This document shows, piece after piece, positions 1-8,426 of a DNA stretch of 64,000 nucleotides. The position numbers and the translations under genes were made by a program. Below the pieces are notes generated by a model. The model was not told the origin of the DNA. It searched no databases and worked only from the letters and a program-made list of their open reading frames with translations. Numbering within the stretch: the first letter of the stretch is position 1; each line of letters starts with the position of its first letter. This DNA is from Sphingomonas canadensis (GTDB taxonomy: Bacteria; Pseudomonadota; Alphaproteobacteria; Sphingomonadales; Sphingomonadaceae): NCBI RefSeq assembly GCF_026013525.1, contig NZ_JAPDRA010000013.1, forward strand, positions 1 to 64,000. The letters run 5' to 3'.

Positions 1-141
1 ATCCGCACCCACCTCGGCCTCAACAAGCCCATCTACAAGAAGACCGCCGCCTACGGCCACTTCGGCCGAACCCCAGATGGCGACTTCTTCCCATGGGAAA
101 AGACCGACCTCGCCGACGACCTCAAGGCCGCGCTGGCCTGA
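1..141 (+). CDS. metK: S-adenosylmethionine synthetase, C-terminal end (partial)
   Basis: The window opens inside a reading frame that runs to a TGA at 139-141. The 46 visible residues contain the family's closing region (GLNKPIYKKTAAYGHFGR followed by FPWEKTD and a short helical tail). MetK makes S-adenosylmethionine from methionine and ATP in the cytoplasm. It is the methyl donor used by TrmB, whose gene lies 4.4 kb downstream on the same strand. The 5' part lies outside the window. A strong hairpin follows the stop. Confidence 0.9.
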   Translation: MRTHLGLNKPIYKKTAAYGHFGRTPDGDFFPWEKTDLADDLKAALA

Positions 142-167
142 GATCCGGCGAAAGCCCGGAGTTGGAG

Positions 168-194
168 GAGGCGGGGCGAAAGCTCCGCCTCTTT
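168..194 (+). terminator. Rho-independent terminator of metK
   Basis: Ten-base stem (168-177 with 182-191, one G-T pair) closed by a GAAA tetraloop and followed by TTT. It starts 26 bases after the metK stop, so it probably ends the metK transcript. Confidence 0.8.
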
Positions 195-374
195 CCGTTT
201 GGGCAACCGCCGGGGGAGGTGGCGGATACCGGAACGGAACGATGCGCTTCCGCTTCCCCGTCGGCCTGCCGCCTCCGCAGAATCCCGTGCCGGTGGAATC
301 CCGTTGCGGCGGCGCCCGTAATTCGCGGTTCAGGCGTTAACCATTAGGTAACGAGTCGAAAGGGGAACGATCCC

Positions 375-1139
375 ATGACCGACGCCGCCGCCACCTTCGC
401 CGCCAAGCCGCTCCGCACCGTGTTCCAGCCCGTGATCGATGCCGACAGCGGCGCGCCGATCGCCTTCCAGGCGCGCGTGGTGGAACCCGACGCGGCCGAC
501 GCCTTCGAGCGCGAGCGGCTGCGCTACGAGGCGGCCATCGCCGCCGCCGCGCGCGCGGGCATCGCGGGGGCCGAGCCGATGCTGGCGATCGCGATGCGCC
601 CATGCGGCGTCGATCCCAACCGCCAGATCGCCGCGCTGTTCCGCGCCGCGCTCGCGCATCGCGTGCCGGTCGAGCAGTTGCTGGTGGAGGTGCGCATCGA
701 TGCCGGCGCCGATCCCGAGGAGGCGGCCGGGCTGGTCGAGGCCTGCGTGCTGCGCGGGATCGAGGTCGCGCTCGACGGCTTTTCCGCCGGGCCGGCGGCG
801 ATGCGCCTGCTCGCCCGCTTCGGCCTGCGCTACGTCAAGCTCGACGCCGCGCTGACCCGCAACATCGACCAGAGCATGCCGCGCCAGCTCATCGCGGAAG
901 GGATCGCGCGGCTGGCGCGGCGCCAGGGCTTCACGATGATCGTCCAGGATATCGCCACCCCGGCCGAGCTGGGCGTGCTCTACACCATGGGCGTGCGCCA
1001 CCTGCAGAGCCACTGGATCGCCCCCGCGGTCACCGCCGCGCAGCTTCCGCCGCGCCTGGGCGCCCGCCGCGAACCGCGCGTGGTGCGCGTCACCCACGAA
1101 AGCCGTCCCGCGCTCCGCGCCGAGGCCGCCGCCGCCTGA
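375..1139 (+). CDS. Degenerate EAL-domain protein
   Basis: A 254-residue protein with the overall layout of a c-di-GMP phosphodiesterase EAL domain. It starts with FQPVIDADSG near residue 16 and ends with a region matching the usual GYLFG-P segment (here LQSHWIAPA). The residues that bind metal and c-di-GMP are not there: EAL is replaced by QAR, the DDFG loop by LDGFSAG, and the late glutamate loop reads VQDIATPAE. It is therefore probably not a phosphodiesterase; a binding, scaffold or regulatory role is an inference. Start ATG 375 follows a GGGGAAC ribosome site. It stands alone between metK and matB. Confidence 0.7.
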   Translation: MTDAAATFAAKPLRTVFQPVIDADSGAPIAFQARVVEPDAADAFERERLRYEAAIAAAARAGIAGAEPMLAIAMRPCGVDPNRQIAALFRAALAHRVPVEQLLVEVRIDAGADPEEAAGLVEACVLRGIEVALDGFSAGPAAMRLLARFGLRYVKLDAALTRNIDQSMPRQLIAEGIARLARRQGFTMIVQDIATPAELGVLYTMGVRHLQSHWIAPAVTAAQLPPRLGARREPRVVRVTHESRPALRAEAAAA

Positions 1140-1203
1140 GCGGCGGCCCGGATCCCGCCCAGCCTCTGGACTCGGGTCCGGCGCGGCCTCTATCCCTTTG
1201 GGG

Positions 1204-2667
1204 ATGAGCGACGCCAGCCTTTACGCCCGCATCGCCCGCGCCGCCGCGGCGGCGGGGGACCGTCCGCTGCTGATCGAGGACGGGCGCGTCACGCTCGCCT
1301 GGGCAGAGCTGGACGCCGCCACCGCCGCCTGGGCCGCCGCGCTCGCCCGTGCCGGGGCGCGGCCCGGGGACCGCATCGTCGTCCAGGTCGAGAAATCCGC
1401 GGCGAACGTGCTGCTCTATCTCGCCGCGTTGCGCGCGGGGCTGGTCTATGTCCCGCTCAACACGGCCTATACGGTGGACGAGCTGGCCTATTTCCTGGCC
1501 GATGCCGATCCCTCGGTCGTGGTGGTCGATCCGTCGCGGGCGGAGGCGGTGGGCGGGCTGACCGGCGCCACGGTGCTGACGCTCGACGCCGCGGGCGGCG
1601 GCATCGAAACGCCCCCGGCGGCGTTCGAAACGGTGCCCCGCGCGCCGGACGACCTGGCCGCCATCCTCTACACCTCGGGCACCACCGGCCGATCGAAGGG
1701 CGCGATGCTGAGCCAGGACAATCTGGCCTCCAACGCCGAGGCGCTGGTGGCGCTGTGGCGCTTCACGCAGGACGATGTGCTGATCCACGCGCTGCCCATC
1801 TATCACGTCCACGGGCTGTTCGTGGCGCTGCATTGCGTGCTGCTGTCGGGCGCGGCGATCCGCTTCCACGCCGCGTTCGACGCCAATCGCGTGCTCGCCG
1901 AGATGGCGGAATCGACCGTGCTGATGGGCGTGCCGACCTTCTACGTCCGCCTGGCGGCGCACCCCGGCCTTACCCGCGCGGCGGCGGCGAACATGCGCCT
2001 GTTCGTCAGCGGCTCCGCCCCGCTGCTCGAATCGACCTTCGCGGAGTTCGAGGCGAAGACCGGCCATCGCATCCTGGAACGCTATGGCATGACCGAGGCG
2101 GGGATGATCACCTCCAACCCCTATGCGGGCGATCGCGTTCCCGGCACGGTGGGCTATCCGCTGCCGGGCGTGGAGGCGCGCATCGTGGACGAGGTGCTGC
2201 AGATCCGCGGCCCCAACCTGTTCAAGGGCTATTGGCGCAATCCGGAGAAGACCGCCGAGGACATGCGCGAGGGCGGCTGGTTCGCCACCGGCGACATCGC
2301 CACCATGGCGCCCGACGGCCGCGTGGCGATCACCGGCCGGGCCAAGGACCTGATCATCGCGGGCGGGCTCAACATCTATCCCAAGGAGATCGAGCTGGCG
2401 ATCGACGCAATCCCCGGCATCGGCGAGAGCGCCGTGATCGGCGTGCCCCATCCGGACCTGGGCGAGGCGGTGGTGGCGGTCTGCACGCGCAACGGGGAGG
2501 TGGACGAGGCCGAAGTGCTCGCCGCGATCCAGGGGCTGGCACGTTTCAAGCAGCCGCGCCGCGTGCTCTTCACCGATGCCCTTCCCCGCAACGCGATGGG
2601 CAAGGTGCAGAAGGCCGAGCTGCGCAAGATGCACGCGGCGCTGTTCGCCGTCCCCGCCGCCGTTTGA
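1204..2667 (+). CDS. matB: Malonyl-CoA synthetase (MatB-type acyl-CoA ligase)
   Basis: A 487-residue AMP-forming ligase that would activate malonate to malonyl-CoA with ATP in the cytoplasm. The P-loop-like motif YTSGTTGRSKGAMLS lies near residue 155. The segment RYGMTEAGMITSNPYAG and the GTVGYPLPGV stretch are characteristic of MatB rather than of general acyl-CoA ligases. The C-terminal hinge GRAKDLIIAGGLNIYPKEIE and a terminal lysine motif (GKVQKAEL) are present. Length fits the family (about 500). An in-frame TTG at 1198 could be used, but ATG 1204 matches the family start. There is no matA decarboxylase next to it. Confidence 0.85.
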   Translation: MSDASLYARIARAAAAAGDRPLLIEDGRVTLAWAELDAATAAWAAALARAGARPGDRIVVQVEKSAANVLLYLAALRAGLVYVPLNTAYTVDELAYFLADADPSVVVVDPSRAEAVGGLTGATVLTLDAAGGGIETPPAAFETVPRAPDDLAAILYTSGTTGRSKGAMLSQDNLASNAEALVALWRFTQDDVLIHALPIYHVHGLFVALHCVLLSGAAIRFHAAFDANRVLAEMAESTVLMGVPTFYVRLAAHPGLTRAAAANMRLFVSGSAPLLESTFAEFEAKTGHRILERYGMTEAGMITSNPYAGDRVPGTVGYPLPGVEARIVDEVLQIRGPNLFKGYWRNPEKTAEDMREGGWFATGDIATMAPDGRVAITGRAKDLIIAGGLNIYPKEIELAIDAIPGIGESAVIGVPHPDLGEAVVAVCTRNGEVDEAEVLAAIQGLARFKQPRRVLFTDALPRNAMGKVQKAELRKMHAALFAVPAAV

Positions 2668-2739
2668 GGGGGAGGGTTGCCGCCCCGGTGCGGCGCTGCC
2701 AAGCTCGCGGGCGCGGATGTACAAGCGGGTGGGGACGAC

Positions 2740-3555
2740 ATGATACGCATTGTGGCGCTGATGCTCGCAACGGCCTGCGCCCTCGCCCCGGCCCCGGTGC
2801 TGGCGCAGCAGGCCCCGTCGATGTCGATCAAGGAACTGCATGCGACGACGCTGGCCGCCGCGCGCGGCAAGCTGATCCGTGCCTATGATCAGGCCGCCTG
2901 GCACGGCACCGACGCGATGTTCGCCCGGATTCAGCACCCGGAGGACGTGATCGGTGGCTGGATCGTCGATGGCCCCGCCCACGCGCCGGTGCTGGTCTTC
3001 TTCGATCGCAACGATGCCGATCCGCACGCGGTGTTCGTGGTCGAGTTCCTCGACGGCAAGATCGTCGCCACCCGCCTGATCGGGGAGGGCGACGATGCCA
3101 GCCTGAGCCCCGAACGCAAGGCGATGATCGCCGCGCGCGAACGCGGCATCGCCGCATGGCGGGAGGAGAAGCCGCTCTATTGCGCGGACAAGCCGCCCAA
3201 CACCGTGGTTCTGCCGCCGGAGCAACCGGGCGAGCCATATCTCGTCTATCTGCTCACGCCGCAGGTGAAGGATCGCGCCTGGCCCGCGGGCGGCCATTTC
3301 CGCGCGGAGATCGCCGCGGACGGGCGCGTGCTGGCGAAGCGGAGCTTCACCAGATCGTGCGTCACGCTCGAGGCCCCGGCGGACAAGGACGCGGCGGCGC
3401 TGATGGTGACCCATCCGCTCGATCCCGTGCCCACCGAAATCCACGTCTTCACCGCGCTCACTTCCGGCATGACGCTCTATGTCGGCGCGGGCGGGCGCCT
3501 TTGGGTGGTGGAGGGAACCCGGATATACTTGGCCGATCCGCCGAAGAAGCGATAG
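2740..3555 (+). CDS. Secreted protein of unknown function (tandem paralogue 1)
   Basis: A 271-residue protein with a clear Sec signal peptide (MIRIVALMLATACALAPAPVLAQQ, cleavage after AQQ or nearby), so it is probably periplasmic. No catalytic motif was recognised. It shares an ordered set of blocks with the next gene: GWIVDGP, an acidic FFDRNDAD strand, the linker LSPERKAMIAARE, a YLVYLLTP strand, GGHFRAEI, and a PTEIHVFTAL block near the end. The pair therefore looks like a local duplication. ATG 2740 is preferred over the upstream in-frame starts because it opens the signal peptide. Confidence 0.75.
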   Translation: MIRIVALMLATACALAPAPVLAQQAPSMSIKELHATTLAAARGKLIRAYDQAAWHGTDAMFARIQHPEDVIGGWIVDGPAHAPVLVFFDRNDADPHAVFVVEFLDGKIVATRLIGEGDDASLSPERKAMIAARERGIAAWREEKPLYCADKPPNTVVLPPEQPGEPYLVYLLTPQVKDRAWPAGGHFRAEIAADGRVLAKRSFTRSCVTLEAPADKDAAALMVTHPLDPVPTEIHVFTALTSGMTLYVGAGGRLWVVEGTRIYLADPPKKR

Positions 3556-3579
3556 CGCGGACCGATGGAGAGAATGCCG

Positions 3580-4422
3580 ATGCGTCACCTGTTCGCCGCC
3601 GCGCTGCTGCTCGCGCCGCTCCCTGCGGTGGCGCAGGCCCAGCCGGCCCCGGCGCCCGCCGCCGCCCCCTCGGCCTCGGTCCCGGAGGTGAAGGCCGCGC
3701 TCGAACGCGGCGAGCGGCTCTATTATTATGATTTCGCATCGGCGCTGGCGACCGACGACTATCTCGCCAAGGCGCCCGGCGGCCGCCAGCAGGTGCGCGG
3801 CTGGATCGTGGAAGGGCCGCCGCAGGACACCGTCGTCAGCTTCTATGGCGATGGCGCGGATGGCCCGCGCATCCTCTATTCGGCGCGCTTCGATCGCGGG
3901 CGGCCGGTTTCCAGCCATCTCGCCGCCGAGGGCGAGCAGCAGCCGCTGACGCCTGCGCAAAAGGCGCTGGCCGCCGCGCGCGACGCTGCCGCGGTTGCCA
4001 TCGCCCAGGCCAAGGTGCAGCCGTGCGGGGCGCCCTATTTCAACGCGCTGCCGCTGGCGGGGGAACGGCCGGGCGATCCCGTGCGCGTCTATTTCCTCTC
4101 GCCCCGCGCGCTGGAGAAGAGCGTGCCCGGCGGCGGTCATTATGTGATCGAGGTGCCGCCGGACGGGGTGCCGCGCACAATCCACGGCTTTTCCGATATC
4201 TGTATCGAGCTGCCCGTCACCGCGCCCGGCGGAGGCCCTGTCCAGGCGCTGGGCATCGCACACCGGGTCGATCTGATGCCGACCGAGATCGACGCCTATC
4301 TGACGCTGCTCTCGGCCCTGCCCTCGCGCATCGTCACGGCCGACCGCACGGCCTGGATACTGGAGATCGCCAACGGCGCCCCGCGCGTCGCCCACGTCGT
4401 CCCCGCAGCCCCGCAGCCCTGA
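3580..4422 (+). CDS. Secreted protein of unknown function (tandem paralogue 2)
   Basis: A 280-residue protein with a signal peptide (MRHLFAAALLLAPLPAVAQAQ) and a Pro/Ala-rich stretch after it. It matches the preceding gene block by block: GWIVEGP, VVSFYGDGAD, LTPAQKALAAARD, VRVYFLSP, GGHYVIEV, PTEIDAYLTLL. The two genes are separated by only 24 bases and are probably co-transcribed. ATG 3580 is chosen because GGAGAG sits just upstream; ATGs at 3565 and 3574 are in frame but would spoil the signal peptide. Function is unknown. Confidence 0.75.
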   Translation: MRHLFAAALLLAPLPAVAQAQPAPAPAAAPSASVPEVKAALERGERLYYYDFASALATDDYLAKAPGGRQQVRGWIVEGPPQDTVVSFYGDGADGPRILYSARFDRGRPVSSHLAAEGEQQPLTPAQKALAAARDAAAVAIAQAKVQPCGAPYFNALPLAGERPGDPVRVYFLSPRALEKSVPGGGHYVIEVPPDGVPRTIHGFSDICIELPVTAPGGGPVQALGIAHRVDLMPTEIDAYLTLLSALPSRIVTADRTAWILEIANGAPRVAHVVPAAPQP

Positions 4423-4526
4423 TCCGGGCCGCCCGTCGGGGCTGCGAACAAGGCGCTTCAATTTGCGCCGCGCAGCCGGTAGGGCGCCGGAGCCCTTACA
4501 ACCGATAGACGAAACCTGCGCGCCCG

Positions 4527-5222
4527 ATGACCGCGAACAAGCCCGGCGATCCCACCACCATCCGGCGCCTCTACGGCCGCCGCCAGGGGCACAAGCTGCG
4601 CGCCGGCCAGTCGGCGCTGGTCGAGGAACTGCTGCCCGAACTGAGCGTGCCGGAGGAAGGCCCGCTCGACGCGCGCACGCTGTTCGGCGACGATCGCCCG
4701 CTGGAACTGGAGATCGGCTTCGGCGCGGGCGAGCATCTGGCGGGGCAGGCGGCGGCACGACCCGATCACGGCTTCATCGGCTGCGAGCCCTTCCTCAACG
4801 GCGTGGTCGGCGCGCTGGGCCATATCCGCGACGGGGGGCTGGCCAATGTGCGGCTGCACATGGGCGACGCGCTCACCGTGCTCGCGCGGCTGCCCGATGC
4901 CAGCCTGGAGCGCGTGTACCTGCTCCATCCCGATCCCTGGCCCAAGGCTCGCCACGCCAAGCGCCGCATGGTGAACCCCGGCCCGCTGGACCTGATCGCG
5001 CGCAAGCTGAAGCCCGGCGCCGAGTTCCGCCTGGGGACCGACGATCCCACCTATTGCCGCTGGGCGATGATGGTGATGAACGGCCGCCGCGACTTCGCCT
5101 GGCAGGCGGGCGAGGCACGCGACTTCCTCACCCGTCCCGCCGACTGGCCCGAGACCCGCTATGAGCGCAAGGCCCGGCGCAAGGGGCATGAGGTCTGGTA
5201 CTTCCGCTACGTACGGATTTAG
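4527..5222 (+). CDS. trmB: tRNA (guanine-N7)-methyltransferase, 3' end replaced by island insertion
   Basis: A 231-residue SAM-dependent methyltransferase that makes m7G46 in tRNA. Visible motifs are LEIGFGAGEH (SAM-binding), the family signature HPDPWPKARHAKRR near residue 133, RLGTDDPTYC, and the C-terminal TRYERKARRKG. The last codons read VWYFRYVRI-stop. A second copy of the same end (VWYFRYLRA-stop) lies 55.4 kb away at 60612-60644, which shows that an element integrated into the 3' end of this gene and supplied a new terminus. The enzyme should remain functional because only the last two or three residues differ. Confidence 0.93.
   Translation: MTANKPGDPTTIRRLYGRRQGHKLRAGQSALVEELLPELSVPEEGPLDARTLFGDDRPLELEIGFGAGEHLAGQAAARPDHGFIGCEPFLNGVVGALGHIRDGGLANVRLHMGDALTVLARLPDASLERVYLLHPDPWPKARHAKRRMVNPGPLDLIARKLKPGAEFRLGTDDPTYCRWAMMVMNGRRDFAWQAGEARDFLTRPADWPETRYERKARRKGHEVWYFRYVRI
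5196..5210 (+). other. attL, left junction of the island in trmB
   Basis: The segment TGGTACTTCCGCTAC in the last trmB codons matches TGGTATTTCCGCTAT at 60618-60632 except at two third-codon positions. The longest identical stretch around the likely crossover is TTCCGCTA (5202-5209). Sequence to the left is chromosomal trmB; sequence to the right was brought by the element. Confidence 0.75.
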
Positions 5223-5307
5223 CTCAATCGCTTGCTGAGCATAAATGCGTGTTTTCAGAGAGTTGCCTATCCGATAGCCTCCAATTGTATCCGGCGGTTT
5301 CTAATCC

Positions 5308-5327
5308 GTGATTGCCCGGTGATTACT
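5308..5327 (+). repeat. Arm-type repeat, left end
   Basis: The 20-mer GTGATTGCCCGGTGATTACT recurs with two mismatches at 60520-60539, in the same orientation. Each copy lies about 100 bases inside its att core. Their paired position suggests integrase arm-binding sites; this is an inference. Confidence 0.5.
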
Positions 5328-5350
5328 TTTTTGGTACATGAAGTATCGAA

Positions 5351-6565
5351 ATGGCGACCGGGAAAATCACCAAGCGGACCGTCGACGCGCTTCTCGCGAA
5401 TGCAGTCACGGGCTTTCTGTGGGATGAGGATCTGAAGGGCTTCGGCTTGAAGATCACTTCAGCCGGCTCTGCCTCTTATGTTGTTCAGTATCGCATGGGG
5501 GGACGAGAGGCGAAGACCCGCCGCTACACGATCGGTGGACACGGCTCACCCTGGACGCCGTCGACAGCTCGTGAGGAAGCCGCGCGTATGCTTTTCCTTG
5601 TTGCGCAGGGAAAGGATCCAGTCGAAGCGGACAAGCAGCGGCGCCGGGAGGCAGTCGATCTTGCCTTCTCCAATTATGCCGACCGCTTCGCAGCATCTTG
5701 CAGGGGAAAAGGATGGACGACGCTCGTGAAGCGATCGCTGCGGCTTCACGTCAAACCAGTGCTTCGCGACAAAGCTCTGCCGACGATTGCCCGAAGCGAT
5801 ATCGTCGATGTTTTCGATGGGATGCCTGCCGAGCAGATAGGCAATCGGAGAAACGTGTTCGCGGTCCTGCGCCGCCTGTTCAAATGGGCCATCAGTCGCG
5901 GCGATATTGCTTCCAGCCCGATGGAAGGAATGGAAACCCCGCCTCCAGTTAAGCCTCGCGAGCGCTGGTTGTCGGACGACGAGTTGCGACGCGTGTGGAC
6001 GCACGCACCGCTATGCCATCGTTGTTTCGGACCTATCGTGCGTCTGCTGATCGCTACAGGTCAAAGACGAGAGGAGATCGCCGGGCTGCAATGGGAGGAG
6101 TTGAATCGCGCCGACCGCGAGATGCGGCTTTCCGGCGATCGCACCAAGAACGGTGAGCCGACGAGCGTTCCGCTCAACGACCTCGCCGTCGCCGAACTGG
6201 ATATGGTCGCCCGCAGCGATCGCTGGCCAAAGCGTGGCCGGGTGTTTCCAACCTCGAGCGGTGCTGCCTTCACAGCCTACCACAAGGGCAAAACCAAGCT
6301 CGACAGGCTGATTGCTGAAGATGGCGGAGAACCGGTCGCGCCATGGCGCCTGCATGACCTGCGGCGAACCCTTGCCACAGGCTTCCAGCGCTTGGGGGTG
6401 CGATTCGAAGTCACCGAGGCAGTGCTCAACCATGTCGGCGCATCGCGTTCGGGCGTCGCCGCAATCTATCAGCGCCATGACTGGAAGCCCGAAAAGCGCG
6501 AGGCGCTGAACGCCTGGAACGATCATATTGTGAAATCGCTCGCCGCGGCGGCAACAGGTAGTTGA
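5351..6565 (+). CDS. Tyrosine recombinase integrase (DUF4102 type)
   Basis: A 404-residue phage/island integrase. It has an N-terminal arm-binding domain of the DUF4102 kind (residues about 1-90: LTKRTVDAL-like start, FGLKITSAGSASYVVQYR), a SAM-like core-binding domain (about 100-195), and a catalytic domain. The catalytic set is complete: R239 (TGQRREEI), K266, H335 and R338 (LHDLRRT), H361 (LNHVGA), and Y373 (AAIYQRHD). It starts 128 bases after trmB and would catalyse integration into and excision from the trmB 3' end. This type often targets tRNA genes; here the target is a tRNA-modification gene. Confidence 0.92.
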   Translation: MATGKITKRTVDALLANAVTGFLWDEDLKGFGLKITSAGSASYVVQYRMGGREAKTRRYTIGGHGSPWTPSTAREEAARMLFLVAQGKDPVEADKQRRREAVDLAFSNYADRFAASCRGKGWTTLVKRSLRLHVKPVLRDKALPTIARSDIVDVFDGMPAEQIGNRRNVFAVLRRLFKWAISRGDIASSPMEGMETPPPVKPRERWLSDDELRRVWTHAPLCHRCFGPIVRLLIATGQRREEIAGLQWEELNRADREMRLSGDRTKNGEPTSVPLNDLAVAELDMVARSDRWPKRGRVFPTSSGAAFTAYHKGKTKLDRLIAEDGGEPVAPWRLHDLRRTLATGFQRLGVRFEVTEAVLNHVGASRSGVAAIYQRHDWKPEKREALNAWNDHIVKSLAAAATGS

Positions 6566-6620
6566 GGCCAGTTGAAGGCATGGGGCAGCCCAGGACGCCT
6601 AAGAATGCCGGCGAAGGAAA

Positions 6621-6647
6621 AGGGCGCGGACAAGCTGACCGCGCCCT
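6621..6647. terminator. Hairpin between convergent int and the barrel gene
   Basis: Nine-base stem AGGGCGCGG (6621-6629) and CCGCGCCCT (6639-6647) lying 55 bases after int and just before the stop of the convergent gene. On the minus strand it is followed by TTTT, so it should terminate at least the minus-strand transcript. Confidence 0.65.
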
Positions 6648-6654
6648 CTAGCGC

Positions 6655-7260
6655 TCAGAAGCGGTATCCGATCCCAAGCAGGACCTGATGGCGATCGAAC
6701 TTGCCATCACCGTCGCTGAGGTCGGCGTAGCGATACTCGACACGTGCCGAGACATTCTTCCAGACGTAGCGCTCGACGCCGCCGCCAACGGTCCAGCCGT
6801 CGCGATCCTCCGAACCGCTGGACGTGGTGCCGCCGACAGTCATCGTCGTGCGGACACGCGCATTGGTATAGCCGCCGCGCGCATAGAGGAGCGTACCCGG
6901 CAGGATCACATATCCGGCTCGGGCGGTCAGATCGATCGAGCGCTTCGGATCGAGCGTCACGCTGCCGACGCTCGTCAGATACTCGATCTCGTCGTTCGCC
7001 CCGATGCTGAAGTCCGCCTGGGCGCCGATGACGACATTCGGCACCACTTCGTAGTCGTAGGCGATGAAGGCGCCACCGACGAAGGCGTCCTTTGAGCCCT
7101 CGAGCGCGAGCGGGCCGAGTTCGCTCTGCGGGTTGCGAACATCCGTCTTGTTCCAGCCGCCCTGGACGCCGACCGACGGACCAGTGAACTCCTGCGCGTA
7201 CGCAGGCATAGCCATCGCGGCGAGCGCGATTGCCGAGGTGATGATCTGAAGCGACTTCAT
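6655..7260 (-). CDS. Outer-membrane beta-barrel protein (OmpA-barrel/porin family)
   Basis: A 201-residue protein with a Sec signal peptide (MKSLQIITSAIALAAMAMPAYAQ). The rest is a series of alternating strands, for example SVGVQGGWNKTD, VVIGAQADFSIG, IDLTARAGYVI, LLYARGGYTNAR and VSARVEYRYADL, ending in the aromatic HQVLLGIGYRF that marks a barrel C-terminus. It probably forms a small 8-strand outer-membrane barrel; a transport or adhesion role cannot be read. ATG 7260 has GGAGA upstream; the longer frame to 7365 is unlikely because it precedes the signal peptide. Confidence 0.85.
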   Translation of the reverse strand: MKSLQIITSAIALAAMAMPAYAQEFTGPSVGVQGGWNKTDVRNPQSELGPLALEGSKDAFVGGAFIAYDYEVVPNVVIGAQADFSIGANDEIEYLTSVGSVTLDPKRSIDLTARAGYVILPGTLLYARGGYTNARVRTTMTVGGTTSSGSEDRDGWTVGGGVERYVWKNVSARVEYRYADLSDGDGKFDRHQVLLGIGYRF

Positions 7261-7874
7261 TAGCTGTCTCCACGTTGCAGCCACCCAACCGGGGCGGCCG
7301 TCCGGTAGGGACTTAGATGGCTCTCCGGCAGGCGATGAGCCGTCGCTTCGGCGCAGAGGACCCATACATCCGGATTATGCCATTGATCCGGTGGGAGACA
7401 TTTGAGCCTCAGGCATCATGCCTGGAGGAGAAGGGTCGGACTACCGGGCCCTCCTGGCGATTCGCCAGCTTGGCGAGCTTGTTTAGCGGGAGAGCCGGCG
7501 TACAGGGACGCCCCCTCAAAGGCAGGCGCCCCGTCACGACGGTCTCAAGTGCATGGGAAGCCGGTTGAGCAGTTGGCATAAGTATCTATTGGGTTTCGCG
7601 TGGGGCGCTGCGCTTCCCTCGTCAGAACACATTGATAGCAGCCGGCGCAAATGCCAGCCTCCGCTTGTCCCCGTCGACGTCGAGGTTATCTGGCACGATG
7701 GCGTGGCTTGGTGCGCCGCGCATCGGTGCATAGTGCACTCATCGCCTAGGGCGGCATGCTCAATCGAGCAGCCAGAGAGCGGAATGATCACTAATCAGAA
7801 AGGAGCGAGGCGGCTGTGGGCCTCCCAGAGCTACTGTCGAGAGCCTGCGCTTCCAACACGCGCTCCCGACCGCG
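7261..7874. other. 614-base region without a recognised gene
   Basis: Holds the promoter side of the barrel gene and no frame with a convincing start, ribosome site or family signature. Short frames here (for example minus strand 7534-7791) look random. It could be an eroded gene, but I cannot identify one. Confidence 0.4.
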
Positions 7875-8426
7875 CTATCCCTTAACTTCATCGAAGGAGC
7901 GCACGCCGAGCTGCTGCATCAAATCCCAGACATGAGGCACGCCCCAATGCGCGGTGATGCGGCCACGCCTGACCTCGACGATATCCATGATTGGAAACGC
8001 CACGGTCTTTCCCGAAGGCTTGAGGCCGAGGAACGGCCCCTGATGGGTGCCACGATAGGTCTTGAACGACGTGACGCGCCCCTGCTCGACAACTTGCAGG
8101 TGGACCTCGGCCCGAAAGTCGGGAAAGCCGTTTCGAAAGGTCGCGTAGATTCGCCGCGCCCCTTCCTTGGTCGGCGGATATCCGGGGAACGGCGTGTGAT
8201 CGACGAACTCCGGGTGGAACAGCTCCTCGAATACCTGGAAGTCGCCGCCTGTCTGGACCTCGCGGATCAATCGATTGACGACCCGCCGCGCGTCTTCGTC
8301 ATCGACGTCCTGCATTTGGCCGCCTGAGACGGCCGGGCCGGCTGCGGCCAAGCCCAGCCCGGCCGCACCCATCAGCCATGTGCGCCGGGCAACGCCGGGT
8401 CCATCGGCGAGGTCGACGGCGCTCAT
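7875..8426 (-). CDS. SnoaL-like (ester cyclase family) protein with twin-arginine signal
   Basis: A 183-residue protein. Residues about 14-35 (ARRTWLMGAAGLGLAAAG) look like a twin-arginine signal, so it is probably exported folded. The remainder is a SnoaL/NTF2-like fold: ELFHPEFVDHTPFPGYPPTKEG, FPDFRAEVHLQVVEQGRVTSFKTYRGTHQGPFLGLKPSGKTV, and a final DIVEVRRGRITAHWGVPH. These are small aldol/ester-cyclase-type or hydrolytic enzymes of mixed substrate. Its ATG overlaps the stop of the upstream isochorismatase gene (ATGA), so the two are translationally coupled. Confidence 0.8.
   Translation of the reverse strand: MSAVDLADGPGVARRTWLMGAAGLGLAAAGPAVSGGQMQDVDDEDARRVVNRLIREVQTGGDFQVFEELFHPEFVDHTPFPGYPPTKEGARRIYATFRNGFPDFRAEVHLQVVEQGRVTSFKTYRGTHQGPFLGLKPSGKTVAFPIMDIVEVRRGRITAHWGVPHVWDLMQQLGVRSFDEVKG

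Noticed and set aside
1090..4758. 1222-codon minus-strand open frame
   Set aside because: Antisense to matB, the paralogue pair and trmB. Composition is Arg/Gly/His-rich with no family signature; long antisense frames are expected at this GC content.
5223..5350. tRNA gene as integration target
   Set aside because: No cloverleaf or CCA end seen; the duplicated sequence is the trmB coding end.
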